64,000 nt of DNA, from NCBI RefSeq assembly GCF_002940205.1, contig NZ_MDSK01000017.1, forward strand, positions 1 to 64,000, given 5' to 3'. The stretch's first letter is position 1, and every line of letters begins with the position of its first letter. Below the pieces are notes generated by a model that saw only the letters and a program-made list of their open reading frames with translations, ran no database searches and was not told the DNA's origin. Shown piece by piece: positions 9,949 through 22,349 of the stretch. The position numbers and the translations under genes are program-made. Origin of the DNA: Xanthomonas arboricola pv. guizotiae (lineage in GTDB: Bacteria; Pseudomonadota; Gammaproteobacteria; Xanthomonadales; Xanthomonadaceae).

Positions 9949-10764
9949 ATGAAGACCCGCTTCGCCCTGACGCTGATGGCGCTGCTGCCGATCCTGGTCG
10001 CCTGCAAGGCCCAGGACGGCTCGTCCGACACCGCACCTGCCGCCACCACGCCGGCTGCCGAAACGGCGCCTGCTCCGGCCGCTGCCACGCCGGCCACCGA
10101 CCCCGCCGCACCGCCTGCGGTTGGCGAGAGCGCCAGCACCCCGCCAGCCGCCGCCCCCAGCGCCGCACCGCGCGCGCCGAACGGCCCCGAGCCGGTCGCC
10201 GGCACCGATTATCTGGATATCGAAGGCGGCCAGCCGTACCAGCAGGCCGCCGGCAAGATCGAGGTGGCCGAGGTGTTCGGCTATGTCTGCCCCGCCTGCA
10301 ACGCGTTCCAGCCGCTGATCGGGCCGTGGAAGGCCGGCCTGCCGTCGGACGTGCACTTCGTCTACGTGCCGGCGATGTTCGGCGGTCCGTGGGACGACTA
10401 CGGCCGTGCGTTCTACGCCGCGGAAACCCTGGGCGTGCAGGAAAAGACCCACGAAGCGCTGTACAAGGCCATCCACACCGAGCAGACCCTCAAGGGCGAG
10501 CGCGGCAAGGATTCGGTGCAGGACATCGCCGCGTTCTACGCCAAGTACGGCGTGGACCAGAAGACCTTCATCGACACCATGAGCAGCTTCGGCGTGTCGG
10601 CCAAGACCAACCGCGCCAAGCAGTTCGCCACCCGCAGCAAGCTCACCGGCACCCCGTCGCTGATCGTCAACGGCAAGTACCTGGTCAAGGGCCAGAGCTT
10701 CCCGGACATGCTGCGCATCGCCGATCACCTGATTGCGCGCGAACGCGCCACGCTGGCCAAGTGA
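9949..10764 (+). CDS. DsbA-like lipoprotein with Ala/Pro-rich linker (CPAC)
   Basis: 271 residues. A lipoprotein signal ends in LLPILVACKAQ, so Cys about residue 17 is the likely lipidated residue. Then follows a low-complexity linker of about 60 residues made almost entirely of Ala, Pro, Thr and Ser, and a DsbA-type thioredoxin fold from about residue 85, with active site FGYVCPACNAFQP and cis-Pro loop KLTGTPSLIVNGKY. The linker would let the domain reach away from the membrane. It duplicates the preceding dsbA but with CPAC in place of CPHC, a change known in general to shift thiol-disulfide redox potential. The true partner is unknown. Confidence 0.9.
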   Translation: MKTRFALTLMALLPILVACKAQDGSSDTAPAATTPAAETAPAPAAATPATDPAAPPAVGESASTPPAAAPSAAPRAPNGPEPVAGTDYLDIEGGQPYQQAAGKIEVAEVFGYVCPACNAFQPLIGPWKAGLPSDVHFVYVPAMFGGPWDDYGRAFYAAETLGVQEKTHEALYKAIHTEQTLKGERGKDSVQDIAAFYAKYGVDQKTFIDTMSSFGVSAKTNRAKQFATRSKLTGTPSLIVNGKYLVKGQSFPDMLRIADHLIARERATLAK

Positions 10765-10783
10765 TCCTGTCGATCGCCGCCCT

Positions 10784-11551
10784 GTGAACGCTTCGGATTC
10801 GCGCACCCTGCGGGTGCTGACGGCCAATATCCAGGCCGGCTCCAGCACCCGCCGTTACAGCGATTACGTCACGCGTAGCTGGTCGCATGCGTTGCCGCTG
10901 GGCAGCAAGCGCACCAGCCTGGACAGCATCGCCAAGCTGGCCGGCGAGCGCGACATCGTCGGCCTGCAGGAGGCCGACCCGGGCAGCCTGCGCTCGGGCT
11001 TCACCAACCAGACCCACTATCTGGCCGAGCGCGCCGGCTTCCATTACTGGAGCCACCAGCCCAACCGCCGCATGGGCGGGGTGGCCTCCAGCGCCAACGG
11101 CCTGCTCAGCAAGCTGGAACCGCTGGAAGTGCAGGATCACGCCCTGCCGGGCCGGATCGGCGGGCGCGGCATGCTGCTGGCCAAGTTCGGGCAGGGGCGC
11201 GAAGGCCTGGCAGTGGCGGTGGCGCATCTGTCGCTGGGCGCCAATTCGCGCATGGCGCAGCTGGCCTTCATCGCCGAGTTGCTGTCCGAGCATCCCAACG
11301 CGATGTTGATGGGCGATTTCAACTGCATGGCCGACCGGCCGGAAATGCAGGCGTTGTACCGGCACACGCGGCTGCAGCCGCCGAGCTGCGAAGTGCATAC
11401 GTTTCCGAGCTGGCGTCCGGACCGGGCGATCGACCATATCCTGGTCAGCGACAGCCTCACCATCGAGCATATCGAAGCGATTCCCGCAGCGTTCTCCGAC
11501 CATCTTGCGGTGGGCATGGATATCCGCGTGCCGCTGCACTTGCTGCGCTAG
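10784..11551 (+). CDS. Endonuclease/exonuclease/phosphatase family protein
   Basis: About 255 residues with GTG at 10784. EEP-fold landmarks: LRVLTANIQAG (Asn), IVGLQEADPGSLRSG (metal-binding Glu), LMGDFNCMADRPEM (Asp/Asn) and RAIDHILVS (catalytic Asp-His). No signal peptide or membrane segment is seen, so it is presumably cytoplasmic; it could act on DNA, phospholipid head groups or other phosphodiesters. An alternative start at 10733 would overlap the DsbA-like gene by 32 nt and add non-conserved residues. It lies 19 bp after the DsbA-like stop and appears to be the last gene of the run, since a strong terminator-like hairpin follows. Confidence 0.85.
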   Translation: MNASDSRTLRVLTANIQAGSSTRRYSDYVTRSWSHALPLGSKRTSLDSIAKLAGERDIVGLQEADPGSLRSGFTNQTHYLAERAGFHYWSHQPNRRMGGVASSANGLLSKLEPLEVQDHALPGRIGGRGMLLAKFGQGREGLAVAVAHLSLGANSRMAQLAFIAELLSEHPNAMLMGDFNCMADRPEMQALYRHTRLQPPSCEVHTFPSWRPDRAIDHILVSDSLTIEHIEAIPAAFSDHLAVGMDIRVPLHLLR

Positions 11552-11614
11552 CCACCACGCAACGCGGCGACGGGTTCGCACTGGCGGACTCGACCGATGA
11601 CACCCCCTCGACAC

Positions 11615-11642
11615 CGCCTGTGCGATAACGCAGGCGATTTTT
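11615..11642 (+). terminator. Rho-independent terminator after the dsb/endonuclease run
   Basis: A GC-rich stem (CGCCTG-T-GCG pairing with CGCAGGCG, one bulged T, loop ATAA) is followed at once by ATTTTT. It sits 64 bp after the endonuclease-like stop and upstream of betT, so it should insulate betT from the dsb transcript. Confidence 0.8.
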
Positions 11643-11662
11643 CGTTGGGAGCACAGCACGTG

Positions 11663-11675
11663 ATACGCATCGTAT
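11663..11675. promoter_or_regulatory. Small inverted repeat upstream of betT
   Basis: ATACG-CAT-CGTAT is a perfect 5-bp inverted repeat with a 3-bp spacer, ending 12 bp before the betT ATG. The position suits an operator or a structure affecting ribosome access. No regulator is assigned; this is inference from symmetry and position only. Confidence 0.35.
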
Positions 11676-11687
11676 GAGTGCGTGGCC

Positions 11688-13667
11688 ATGAGTGCGACAG
11701 CGCCGCACAGCTTGCCGGTCCGCACGCTGCGCCCGGTGTTCGTGCTGGCAGCCACCGTCGTGTGCACGTTTGCCTTGCTGGTGTCGTTGTTTCCGCTTGA
11801 AGCGGGCCGGGTGCTGCTGGATGCGCAGACCTGGGCCTCGCGCAATGTCGGCTGGTACTACCTGTTGGCGATGACGGTGTATCTGGTGTTCGTGCTGGGC
11901 GTGGCCTTGTCCGGCTACGGCAACATCAAACTCGGCGCCGATCACGACGAACCGGAATTCAGCTACCTCTCCTGGGCCGGCATGCTGTTCGCCGCGGGCA
12001 TCAGCATCACCCTGTTTTTCTTCTGCGTCTCCGAGCCGCTCACGCATTATCTGCAGCCGCCACAGGGTGGCACCGGCAGCGGTGAAGCCTCTGCACGCCA
12101 GGCGATGCAGCTGCTGTTCCTGCATTGGGGGCTGCATGGTTGGGGCGTGTTCGCGCCGGCAGCGATGGCGCTGGCGTATTTCGCATTCCGCCACAACCTG
12201 CCGCTGGCCCTGCGCTCGGCGCTGTATCCGCTGATCGGCAAGCGCATCAACGGGCCGATCGGCTACACGGTGGATGCGCTGGGCATCGTGGCCACCGTGT
12301 TCGGCCTGGGCGCGGACATGGGCTTTGGCGTGCTGCATCTCAACGCCGGCCTGAGCACCCTGATGGATGTGCCGCACACCCACTGGGTGCAGGTCGCGCT
12401 GATCGTGGCGATGATGGGCGCGGCGATCGTGGTGGCGGTGTCCGGCGTCGAGAAAGGCGTGCGCTGGATGTCCGACATCAACATGCTGCTGGCGATCGCG
12501 CTGCTGCTGTTCATGCTGTTCGCCGGCCCCACGCAGTATCTGCTCAACGCGCTGATCCAGAACCTGGGCGACTACCTGGGCAGCGTGGTCAACAAGAGTT
12601 TCGATGTGTACGCCTACGGCGGCCGCAGCGACTGGCTCGGCAACTGGACGGTGTTCTACTGGGCATGGTGGATCGGCTGGGCGCCATTCGTGGGCCTGTT
12701 CATCGCGCGCATTTCGCGCGGCCGCACCATTCGCGAGTTCGTGCTCGGCGTGTTGCTGATACCGCTCGGTTTCACCCTGGCGTGGCTGTCGATCTTCGGC
12801 AACAGCGCGCTGGACCAGTTGCTGCATCACGGCCAGGGCGCATTGGCGCAGCAGGCCATCGATGCGCCGCAGACGGTGCTGTATTCGCTGTTGCAGAGTT
12901 ACCCGTGGAGCCGCACGGTGATCACGGTGACGGTGGCGATCAGCTTCGTGTTCTTCGTGACCTCCGCCGATTCCGGCACGGTGGTGCTGTCCACGCTGTC
13001 CTCGCACGGCGGCGAGCCGCACGACGATGGCCCGCGCTGGTTGCGCGTGTTCTGGGGCCTACTCACCGCGGTGGTGACCGGCGGCCTGTTGCTGGCCGGC
13101 AGCATGGACGCGCTGAAATCGGCGGTGGTGCTGGCCTCGCTGCCGTTCTCTGCGGTGCTGTTGCTGATGGCCTGGGGCTTGTCGCGCGCGCTCGGCGAAG
13201 AGTCGCAGCGCAAACGCGCACAGCGCTACAGCCCCAGCCCGCTGATCGGGCAATCGCAGCATCACCGCGGCTGGCGTCAGCGCCTGGGCCAGGCGATGCA
13301 TTTCCCGGCGCGCGATGAGGTCTACCGCTTCATGCACGACCAGGTGCGCCCGGCGATCGAAGCGGTCACCGCACAGCTGCAGGACGAAGGCTGGCAGGTC
13401 AGCAGCCGGCTGGACGACGGCGACATGGACATCAGCGTCGACCACGGCGAGCAGCAGGGTTTCCGCTACCAGGTGGTGATGCGCGGTTACCTGACGCCGT
13501 CCTTCGCCGCGCAACGCCTGCGCAACCAACGCTATTACCGCGCCGAAGTGCATCTGTACGAAGGCAGCCAGGATTACGACCTGGTCGGTTACAGCCGCGA
13601 GCAGATCATCAACGACATCATCGATCAATACGAGCGTCACCTGCAGTTCCTGCATCTCACTCGCTGA
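11688..13667 (+). CDS. betT: BCCT-family transporter, probably choline
   Basis: 659 residues. Twelve membrane segments fill the first ~520 residues, with BCCT landmarks: a W-rich stretch [26 protein letters not shown] and [16 protein letters not shown] hydrophilic C-terminal domain of about 130 residues follows, as in osmoregulated or long-tail BetT proteins. It is an inner-membrane choline or betaine importer; choline is the likely substrate because betB and betA follow on the same strand within 40 bp and 172 bp. ATG 11688 was chosen over GTG 11682, two codons upstream; the two cannot be told apart from sequence. A terminator-like hairpin and a short palindrome lie upstream. Confidence 0.9.
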   Translation: MSATAPHSLPVRTLRPVFVLAATVVCTFALLVSLFPLEAGRVLLDAQTWASRNVGWYYLLAMTVYLVFVLGVALSGYGNIKLGADHDEPEFSYLSWAGMLFAAGISITLFFFCVSEPLTHYLQPPQGGTGSGEASARQAMQLLFLHWGLHGWGVFAPAAMALAYFAFRHNLPLALRSALYPLIGKRINGPIGYTVDALGIVATVFGLGADMGFGVLHLNAGLSTLMDVPHTHWVQVALIVAMMGAAIVVAVSGVEKGVRWMSDINMLLAIALLLFMLFAGPTQYLLNALIQNLGDYLGSVVNKSFDVYAYGGRSDWLGNWTVFYWAWWIGWAPFVGLFIARISRGRTIREFVLGVLLIPLGFTLAWLSIFGNSALDQLLHHGQGALAQQAIDAPQTVLYSLLQSYPWSRTVITVTVAISFVFFVTSADSGTVVLSTLSSHGGEPHDDGPRWLRVFWGLLTAVVTGGLLLAGSMDALKSAVVLASLPFSAVLLLMAWGLSRALGEESQRKRAQRYSPSPLIGQSQHHRGWRQRLGQAMHFPARDEVYRFMHDQVRPAIEAVTAQLQDEGWQVSSRLDDGDMDISVDHGEQQGFRYQVVMRGYLTPSFAAQRLRNQRYYRAEVHLYEGSQDYDLVGYSREQIINDIIDQYERHLQFLHLTR

Positions 13668-13707
13668 GGTGCCGCCGCTGCCGCGTGCGCCCCACAGGAG
13701 GTTTGTC

Positions 13708-15180
<1,473 letters not shown>

Positions 15181-15352
15181 CCGGCCGACACCACCTGGCA
15201 GGCCGTCACCGGCGACGCCGGCGAGCTGCACGATCCGCAGCCTGCGGATCGCGCTGCCATTTCGGTCGCTGTCGTGTCGAATCACGACATCCGCCCACCA
15301 CGCAATCGTCTTGAAAGCCGCTCCACACCGGCACCGCAACAAGGAGAACCCC

Positions 15353-17023
15353 ATGCGACGCGAATACGACTACATCATCATCGGCGCCGGCTCGGCAGGT
15401 AACGTGTTGGCCGCGCGCCTGACCGAAGATCCGGGCATCAGCGTGTTGCTGCTGGAAGCCGGCGGGCCGGATTATCGGCTGGATTTCCGCACCCAGATGC
15501 CGGCGGCATTGGCGTTCCCGCTGCAGGGCCGTCGCTATAACTGGGCCTACGAGACCGAGCCGGAGCCGCATATGGACAACCGGCGCATGGAATGCGGGCG
15601 CGGCAAGGGATTGGGCGGCTCGTCGTTGATCAACGGCATGTGCTACATCCGCGGCAATGCACTGGATTTCGACCATTGGGCCAAGCGGCCGGGCCTGGAG
15701 GACTGGAGCTACCGCGATGTGTTGCCGTACTTCCGCAAGGCCGAGACGCGCGACATCGGCGCCAACGATTATCACGGCGGCGAAGGCCCGGTCAGCGTGG
15801 CCACGCCGAAGAACGACAACAACGTGCTGTTCCATGCCATGGTCGACGCCGGCGTGCAGGCCGGTTACCCGCGCACCGACGATCTCAATGGCTACCAGCA
15901 GGAAGGCTTCGGGCCGATGGACCGCACGGTGACGCCGCAGGGGCGCCGCGCAAGCACTGCGCGCGGCTATCTGGACATGGCGCGCCCGCGCGATGGCCTG
16001 CACATCGTCACCCATGCCACCAGCGACCGCATCCTGTTTGCCGGCAAGCGCGCGATCGGCGTGCATTACCTGGTCGGCAACAGCAGCGAGGGCATCGACG
16101 CGCATGCGCGCCGCGAAGTGCTGGTGTGTGCTGGCGCGATTGCCTCGCCGCAGCTGCTGCAACGCTCCGGTGTCGGCGCGCCGGACCTGCTGCGCGCACT
16201 CGACGTGCAGCTGGTGCACGACCTACCCGGCGTCGGCCAGAACCTGCAGGACCACCTGGAGGTCTATATCCAGTACGCCTGCACCAAGCCGGTATCGTTG
16301 TACCCGGCGCTGCAATGGTGGAATCAGCCGGCGATCGGTGCGCAGTGGTTGTTCGCCGGCACCGGCACCGGTGCCAGCAACCAGTTCGAGGCCGGCGGCT
16401 TCATCCGCACGCGCGAACAGTTCGACTGGCCCAATATCCAGTACCACTTCCTGCCGGTGGCGATCAATTACAACGGCAGCAATGCGGTGAAGGAACACGG
16501 CTTCCAGGCGCATGTGGGCTCGATGCGCACCCCCAGCCGCGGGCGCGTACATGCCAAGTCGCGCGACCCGCGCCAGCATCCGTCGATCCTGTTCAACTAC
16601 CAATCCACCGATCAGGACTGGCAGGAATTTCGTGATGCGATCCGCATCACCCGCGGGATCATCGCCCAGCCCGCACTGGATGCCTACCGCGGCCGTGAAA
16701 TCAGCCCCAGCGCGGACTGCAGGACCGATGCCGAGCTGGACGCCTTCGTGCGCGCACGCGCAGAGACGGCGTATCACCCGTCCTGCTCCTGCGCGATGGG
16801 CACAGATGACATGGCGGTGGTCGATGGACAGGGCCGCGTGCACGGCATGGACGGCCTGCGGGTGATCGATGCCTCGATCATGCCGCGCATCATCACCGGC
16901 AACCTCAACGCCACCACCATCATGATCGCCGAGAAGATCGCCGACCGCATGCGTGGCCGCACGCCACTGCCGCGCAGCACCGCCGACTACTACGTGGCCG
17001 GCGATGCGCCGGTGCGCCGATAA
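15353..17023 (+). CDS. betA: Choline dehydrogenase, GMC oxidoreductase
   Basis: 556 residues. FAD-binding N terminus [22 protein letters not shown] signatures [19 protein letters not shown] and [15 protein letters not shown], and the C-terminal catalytic His region ([26 protein letters not shown]). Oxidises choline to betaine aldehyde at the inner membrane face using FAD. ATG 15353 is preceded by AAGGAG. It closes the betT-betB-betA set; a betI repressor gene, usual in this operon, is absent from both sides in this window. Confidence 0.95.
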   Translation: MRREYDYIIIGAGSAGNVLAARLTEDPGISVLLLEAGGPDYRLDFRTQMPAALAFPLQGRRYNWAYETEPEPHMDNRRMECGRGKGLGGSSLINGMCYIRGNALDFDHWAKRPGLEDWSYRDVLPYFRKAETRDIGANDYHGGEGPVSVATPKNDNNVLFHAMVDAGVQAGYPRTDDLNGYQQEGFGPMDRTVTPQGRRASTARGYLDMARPRDGLHIVTHATSDRILFAGKRAIGVHYLVGNSSEGIDAHARREVLVCAGAIASPQLLQRSGVGAPDLLRALDVQLVHDLPGVGQNLQDHLEVYIQYACTKPVSLYPALQWWNQPAIGAQWLFAGTGTGASNQFEAGGFIRTREQFDWPNIQYHFLPVAINYNGSNAVKEHGFQAHVGSMRTPSRGRVHAKSRDPRQHPSILFNYQSTDQDWQEFRDAIRITRGIIAQPALDAYRGREISPSADCRTDAELDAFVRARAETAYHPSCSCAMGTDDMAVVDGQGRVHGMDGLRVIDASIMPRIITGNLNATTIMIAEKIADRMRGRTPLPRSTADYYVAGDAPVRR

Positions 17024-17084
17024 CGATCGGCCACGAGTGAGGCCTGCGGATGCGCGACGACGTACTGAGAGCGGCTAACCACAC

Positions 17085-17407
17085 GTGGCGAGCAATCGTC
17101 AGGTGGGGCGGACGGCGCGCTCAGAACCGGCGTGTGCGAGTGGCGCATGCGGATTCCGAGCATTGGCCGCGCTGCTGGACAAGCTCGAAGCGATGGCGTT
17201 GATTGGGCATGAGGCGCTGTCCAGCGACAAACGCGCTGCCACGGTTCGGTTGACCGCCGCTGGGAAGACGCTGCCGCCACCGGCCGAACCGCGCTGCTTC
17301 ACTTCCATGCCGTCGACGTCTCGGGATTTTCCGGCGAAGAAGCCAGGCTGCTGACCGTTCTGCTTGCTCGACTGATCGACAACCTGGAATCCGCTGCAGG
17401 CGAATAG
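17085..17407 (+). pseudogene. MarR-family regulator remnant, frameshifted
   Basis: The frame read from 17085 contains a recognisable MarR wing region: LAALLDKLEAMALIGHEAL, then SSDKRAATVRLTAAGKTL. After about 17285 the MarR-like C terminus continues in a different frame (LHFHAVDVSGFSGEEARLL, then LLARLIDNLESAAGE) to TAG 17405-17407. The N-terminal helix-turn-helix part is missing or unrecognisable. The remnant directly precedes a truncated FAD monooxygenase, a usual MarR target arrangement, so both look like one decayed unit. No functional repressor is expected. Confidence 0.6.
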
Positions 17408-17443
17408 CATCATGCGTGGAGCATCCATTGCAGCAGCGGCATC

Positions 17444-18151
17444 ATGGCCCGTCGGATTCTCATCAGCGGCGCAAGCGTCGCTGGAACCACTGCGGCATGG
17501 TGGCTTGACGCCTACGGAGTCAAGGTTGTCGAACGCGCGCCGGCGTTTCGAGATGGCGGCCAGAACCTCGACGTGCGCGGCAATGCCCGCGAGCTGCTGC
17601 GCCGGATGGGACTGGAAGCGCGCGCATTCGAACGCAGCACCAAGGAGCTCGGCGCCGATTGGGCGAGCGAAGACAATCGGGTCATTGCGCGTTTCAAAGC
17701 AGACGAGTCAGACACCGACAGCGGGCCCACTGCCGACCTGGAAATCCGTCGCGGCGACCTTGCGCGCATCCTGTACGACGCCACCCACGAGCGCGTGCCC
17801 GATCGCGTCGGCGACAGCATCTGCGACCTCGCGCAGGACCACGACGGCGTCGACATCACCTTCCACAGCGGCCACTGCGCGCGCTACGACGCTGTCGTGC
17901 TCGCCGAAGGCGTGGGTGCGCACACGCGTGAGCTGGTGTTTCCCGGCGAGAACGTGCCGTACTGGATGGACATGACCATCGCATATTTCAGTATCCCCCG
18001 AATCCCGCACGACAGTGACCATTCCCGGCAATACAACACGGTGGGCGGACGCGGCGCGACGCGGAAGCCCGCGCTGGACGGCAAGCTGGGCACGCCGGAT
18101 GCGGAGACGAACAGCACGACGCTTCGTCTAGCTGGCGTAATCAAAGGCTGA
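17444..18151 (+). pseudogene. FAD-dependent monooxygenase, C-terminally truncated
   Basis: 235 residues survive of a family that normally has about 380-400. The N terminus is intact, with the dinucleotide-binding motif RRILISGASVAGTTAAWWL, the arginine-containing segment LEIRRGDLARILYD and the start of the second FAD motif (YDAVVLAEGVGAHTREL). After about residue 205 the sequence becomes unrelated to the family and runs into the 3' end of the convergent methyltransferase, overlapping it by about 24 nt. The substrate-binding half and the GD motif are lost. It was probably a flavin hydroxylase or resistance monooxygenase controlled by the adjacent MarR remnant; it should now be inactive. Confidence 0.7.
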
Positions 18152-18871
18152 TGCAGGTTTCACCGCAACCGCACACAGACTGACCCCGAACCTGCGCAGC
18201 GGCGTGCGGGCAAACCACGCCGATAGCGGCTGCAGCCAGGGATGGCGTTCGAACGGAGGCATCAGGTAATCGATCCTGACATCCACGAAGCCCGCCTGCT
18301 CGATCATCCGCACCAGCGCCGTCGCAGAAAACACCCGTGCAGTAGCCAGGCGTCTGTGCAGCCAGCCGAACCAGGGGAGCAATGGCATACAGCGCGGCGA
18401 AAGAAACGCTTTGCCCAGGCGGACAGGATGGGTCTCCACGGGGAACGCCTTGTTGGGAACGGTCAGATAGAGCTGCCCCCCTCCGGACTTGAGCAGCCGG
18501 AATGCTTCGGCCAGTGCCGCGGACGGATCATCCACATGGTCGAGCACTTCAATCAAAAACGCGGCGTCAAAGCGTTGCCCAGGCAAGCCGGTAGCCTCGG
18601 CCGGTGCTTCGACGAATGCCGCCTGCGCGGCATGGGCAAGACGCTGTCGCGCGCGCTCCAATGCCCTTGGGTCCACGTCGATCAGGCAGAGATGTTGGCA
18701 GTGCTCCAGAAGCCATAGTGCATAGCTGCCTTCACCGCCGCCGATGTCGGCAAATCCACCAGATGGGAAAGCCGCCATTTCTTGCAACATCGCGAGCCGA
18801 AGCCGCACATTGCGGCCATCCGGATGGCTGGAAGCGCCATAGATCAGACCACTTCTGGTCAACTTGAACAT
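18128..18871 (-). CDS. Class I SAM-dependent methyltransferase
   Basis: 247 residues. The N-terminal Rossmann fold has motif I FADIGGGEGSYALWLLEH, an acidic residue after strand 2 in CLIDVDPRALERA, and the DAAFLIEVLDHVDDP segment of motif IV. The arrangement fits UbiE/Coq5-like small-molecule methyltransferases. The second half carries a hydrophobic region and no clear domain, so substrate is open. ATG 18871 (MFKLTRSGL) was preferred to the GTG at 18928, which adds 19 residues lacking conservation cues. It stands alone, convergent with a broken monooxygenase. Confidence 0.8.
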   Translation of the reverse strand: MFKLTRSGLIYGASSHPDGRNVRLRLAMLQEMAAFPSGGFADIGGGEGSYALWLLEHCQHLCLIDVDPRALERARQRLAHAAQAAFVEAPAEATGLPGQRFDAAFLIEVLDHVDDPSAALAEAFRLLKSGGGQLYLTVPNKAFPVETHPVRLGKAFLSPRCMPLLPWFGWLHRRLATARVFSATALVRMIEQAGFVDVRIDYLMPPFERHPWLQPLSAWFARTPLRRFGVSLCAVAVKPASAFDYAS

Positions 18872-19198
18872 GCTAGGTGACTCATCCCTCGATGGCGTCG
18901 GCCATACGCTATCACCTGTCGCCCCCACTCTCTACTTCACTTCGATGGCGCCAACGCGTTGGATCCAGAAAATCGAGACACGTCGCCGACAGCATCCGGC
19001 AGATGTCGCGCGAGACACCAAGGCCCAGTCGTGCCAGGCACCTCATCGCCGGACGCCGATACCCGACGTGCTGGCACCCCGCCCCATTTCCCTCCATCCA
19101 CCGGGACAGCCACGACGCGCTGCGGCGATGCTGCGCCAGCCGTAGCCCGCCATGGCCATGGCCATGGCACGAAAGCATGCAATGCGGGGATCGCAGAC
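18872..19198. other. Gene-free stretch with a (CCATGG)3 repeat
   Basis: About 330 bp between the methyltransferase start and the TBDR 1 stop. I see no convincing coding frame. At 19150-19167 there are three perfect tandem copies of CCATGG, which are also self-complementary, about 30 bp beyond the receptor stop codon. The stretch should contain the methyltransferase promoter and perhaps the receptor transcript end. Confidence 0.5.
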
Positions 19199-22078
19199 CT
19201 AGAACTTCAGATCCGCACGCGCATACCAGAAACGCCCGCCGGGAATGTCGTAGGTGGAGGCGTCGTAGCCATTGAGGGAGCACGACAGGCAGAGCGGCGG
19301 ATCCTTGTCGAAGACGTTGTTCAAGCCGGCCGTGAGCTGCAGCCCCTTGAGCCAATCGACGCGATAGCCCAGCTGTGCATCGTGATAGGTGATCGCATCC
19401 AGGCGATTGGTGCCTGCGGCAGGATCGGAACACACCGCAAATTCCACCGCATCGCCGCATTGCTCGGTGAGTTTGGAGATGTGGCGCGCCGTCCACGATG
19501 CGGTCCAGTTGCCCAGCGACCAATCCAGCACCGCGTTGCTGGTCCATTCGGGGATTGCGCTGTCCACCACTTCGATGCCCGGCCCCTGCGGCTGGCGCTG
19601 CCCTGCCGCACCGAGTGCCTCGTAGCGGCCCACAAAGGTGTTCTGCCAGGACAGTTTGAGACGGCCAAACGCCGTCTCCGGCAGCGTCCAGAACAGGTCC
19701 ACATCCCAACCGTCGGTCTTGATCGAACCCAGATTGGTCAACCGGTTGTTGAACGCATTGATGCCGCCGGTGGAGGCGCGCCCGATGCCATTGCAATACA
19801 GTGCGTCCAGGGTATCCACGCACAGATCCAGCTGGGTTTGCGCATTGATCGCCTGGATCGCGCCATCGACATGATGGCGATAGAACGTCATCTCCAGATC
19901 GAGGCGATCGGACCAGCCGGCATTGCTGGCAAAGCCCGGGCTGAACACGAAGCCGGCACTGAAGCTGCGCGAACGTTCCGGATCCAGTTGCTCGTTGCCG
20001 CCGGTGGTGACCGAGATCTGCTGGTTGGCCTGTTGATAGCCGACCGGTACGCCGAGCGATGCGCAATTCGAGGCGCTGCCACGCGGCGCAGTGCCGCCCA
20101 ATCCGATCGAGCATGGATCGGACAACTGCAGATCGGCGCGCGCGGCCGAACCGAACAGCTCGCCGATGGTCGGCGCACGGAAGCCTTCTGCATAACTGGT
20201 GCGCAGCACCAACTCATCGGTGACCTGCCAACGCAAGCCGTACTTTGGCGTGAACTCGCCACCGAAAGTGGAGTAATCCGAATAACGGCCGGCGATATTC
20301 AAGTCGAGTTTGTCGCCCAACGACGCATTGGCGAAGATCGGGATATTGAGTTCGAGATAGGCCTCGTTGACGTCGTAGCTGCCTGACGTCGGCAACGACG
20401 GCACACCGTTGTAGCGCCCCGCCACGGTGAGCGGATCGGGTTGGTAAGACCCTTCGTACTTGCGGTATTCGTAGCCGGTGGCGAACGACACCGCACCACC
20501 GGGCAGCTGCAACAGCTCGCTGCTCAGGTTGGCGGTAAACAGGCTCAACTCGTTCTGGCTGCGGTCGCGCACCACCGGCTGGATCCAGCGCAACATCTCC
20601 GGGGTGATGCTGCCGGCGCCGCTGAAGATATCCAGCGGCACGCAGCCGGCCACCGCCGCGCACGCGGCCGGATCGCCCAGGCCAAGGTTGATGTTGTAGA
20701 GGTTGTAGCTGCCGTAGTTGGTCTGTTCGGCCTTGTTCTTGCTGTACATGCCGTTGATGTCCCAGAACCAGGTGCGCGCCGCACCTTCGAAGGTGCCCAC
20801 CAGGCCGGTGCCGAAGTATTGCGTGTCGACCTGCTGCTCGAAACGGCGCACCCCGCCTTCCACCGGGCGGCGGCCGATCTGGATCAGGTTGGTGGCCGAG
20901 TTCAACTCGAAGCCGAACGGATTGAACGGATTGAGCGCGGAAATCACGATGTTGTCGGCCAGCGGGTTGCCGGTGCCGGCATCGGGGCCGAGAAAGATCG
21001 GCTCGGGCGCCGCCTGGTTGGTCGACTCGCGCCGGTTGCCCAGCGCCTTGACGTACCACTGCACGTCGTCGTTGAAGTAATAGCGGAATTGCGCGAACAC
21101 GCCCTTGCGCTCGGACGGTGTCAGCAACAGGTTCTGTTGGGCAAAGTTGTAGCGGTCTGCGGTGCCGAAACAGTGGTAGTCGTCGCTACGCGCACAGCCG
21201 GCACTGCCATCGTATTGCGGCGTGCCGACGCCGGCATTGGGCGTGAGATTCTGGCGCGCGCCGGTGTTAGGGTCGACGAACTGGAAGCGACCATCCGGCG
21301 TTGCCGAGCTGGCGAAGGTCAGCCCGGTGCCCGGGATCGGGAAGCGGGCCTGCGCGCGGTCGCGTGCGTAGATCGGATCCTGCTTGACGTAGCTGGCGCC
21401 CAGAAACAGGCTGAAATCCTCGCCACTGGTGCCCCAGGCCAGGTCCATGCCCTGGTTGGCACCGTCGCCCTTGCCGTATTGCCCGTAGTTGAGCGTGACC
21501 TGCGCACCGTCGAAGCTGCGCCGGGTGATGATGTTGACCACGCCCGCGATCGCATCCGAGCCGTACAGCGACGAGGCGCCGTCTTCGAGCACCTCGATGC
21601 GCTCCACGATCGCCAACGGAATGGTGTTGAGATCGGTCGACGAGCCCACGCCGGAGGCCGAAGACTCGTTGACCCAGCGGATGCCATCGACCAGCACCAG
21701 CACGCGCTTGGAGCCGAGATGGCGCAGATCCACCTGCGCCGAGCCGGCGCCCACACCGCCGCCATCGGGCGGAAAGCCGAAGTTGCCGGATGAATTGAAC
21801 TTGGCGTTGAGCGCCGAACCCGACGCGGTGAGTTCCTGCAGCACCTCGCCGATCGAGGTCAGGCCGGTGCGTTCGATGTCGGCGCGGTTGAGCGTCTGGA
21901 TCGGCACCTGGCCCTGCAACTCTGCGGTCTTGATGCGGGTGCCGGTGACCTGCACGCTGTCGAGCGTGCGCGTACTCGGGGCGGCCTCGGGCTGTTGCGC
22001 CCAGGCGAGTGTGGGAATCAGACACAACGACAACTGCACGGCCAGGCATGACCGCGGGGAGCCAATCAGACGCTTCAT
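19199..22078 (-). CDS. TonB-dependent outer-membrane receptor (TBDR 1)
   Basis: 959 residues. Signal peptide about residues 1-26 (ends LIPTLAWAQ). A TonB-box-like stretch [11 protein letters not shown] precedes a plug domain with [30 protein letters not shown], and [28 protein letters not shown]. The rest is the 22-strand beta-barrel ending in aromatic Phe. It imports an unknown large or scarce substrate using TonB energy. The start at 22078 gives a proper signal peptide; the frame extends upstream without signal character. It is divergent from slt with 271 bp between. No linked inner-membrane transporter or hydrolase indicates the ligand. Confidence 0.92.
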   Translation of the reverse strand: MKRLIGSPRSCLAVQLSLCLIPTLAWAQQPEAAPSTRTLDSVQVTGTRIKTAELQGQVPIQTLNRADIERTGLTSIGEVLQELTASGSALNAKFNSSGNFGFPPDGGGVGAGSAQVDLRHLGSKRVLVLVDGIRWVNESSASGVGSSTDLNTIPLAIVERIEVLEDGASSLYGSDAIAGVVNIITRRSFDGAQVTLNYGQYGKGDGANQGMDLAWGTSGEDFSLFLGASYVKQDPIYARDRAQARFPIPGTGLTFASSATPDGRFQFVDPNTGARQNLTPNAGVGTPQYDGSAGCARSDDYHCFGTADRYNFAQQNLLLTPSERKGVFAQFRYYFNDDVQWYVKALGNRRESTNQAAPEPIFLGPDAGTGNPLADNIVISALNPFNPFGFELNSATNLIQIGRRPVEGGVRRFEQQVDTQYFGTGLVGTFEGAARTWFWDINGMYSKNKAEQTNYGSYNLYNINLGLGDPAACAAVAGCVPLDIFSGAGSITPEMLRWIQPVVRDRSQNELSLFTANLSSELLQLPGGAVSFATGYEYRKYEGSYQPDPLTVAGRYNGVPSLPTSGSYDVNEAYLELNIPIFANASLGDKLDLNIAGRYSDYSTFGGEFTPKYGLRWQVTDELVLRTSYAEGFRAPTIGELFGSAARADLQLSDPCSIGLGGTAPRGSASNCASLGVPVGYQQANQQISVTTGGNEQLDPERSRSFSAGFVFSPGFASNAGWSDRLDLEMTFYRHHVDGAIQAINAQTQLDLCVDTLDALYCNGIGRASTGGINAFNNRLTNLGSIKTDGWDVDLFWTLPETAFGRLKLSWQNTFVGRYEALGAAGQRQPQGPGIEVVDSAIPEWTSNAVLDWSLGNWTASWTARHISKLTEQCGDAVEFAVCSDPAAGTNRLDAITYHDAQLGYRVDWLKGLQLTAGLNNVFDKDPPLCLSCSLNGYDASTYDIPGGRFWYARADLKF

Positions 22079-22349
22079 CCTTTCTCTCTCCAGAAGGACT
22101 GCTAAGTGTCCGCACGCCCCCGTGCCCTGCGGTCCGCCCCAACTTTTAAACGAAACCTTAACGCCCCGCAAGCCAACCATGCAGGCAGTGAGAGACGCTT
22201 CCCATTGCGCGCCGGGCCGCAGACCAAGACCGCGCGCCAACGGGACGCTTCTGCACCTTGCGGCGCATGTCGCTGCCGACAGCGCTGACGGGAATCGATC
22301 TTGCGCGTATTCACTCAGGCGCGCAGGCGCGCTTCGGTATCATCGCGCA
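22079..22349. other. Divergent promoter region, TBDR 1 and slt
   Basis: 271 bp between the two divergent starts. No open frame with coding character was recognised. It should hold both promoters; I could not pick convincing -35/-10 pairs by eye. Confidence 0.4.

Noticed and set aside
20441..21793. Long plus-strand open frames opposite TBDRs, GspD and gshA.
   Set aside because: High-GC codon bias opens opposite frames; they show His/Arg/Gln/Ala-rich composition without domains.
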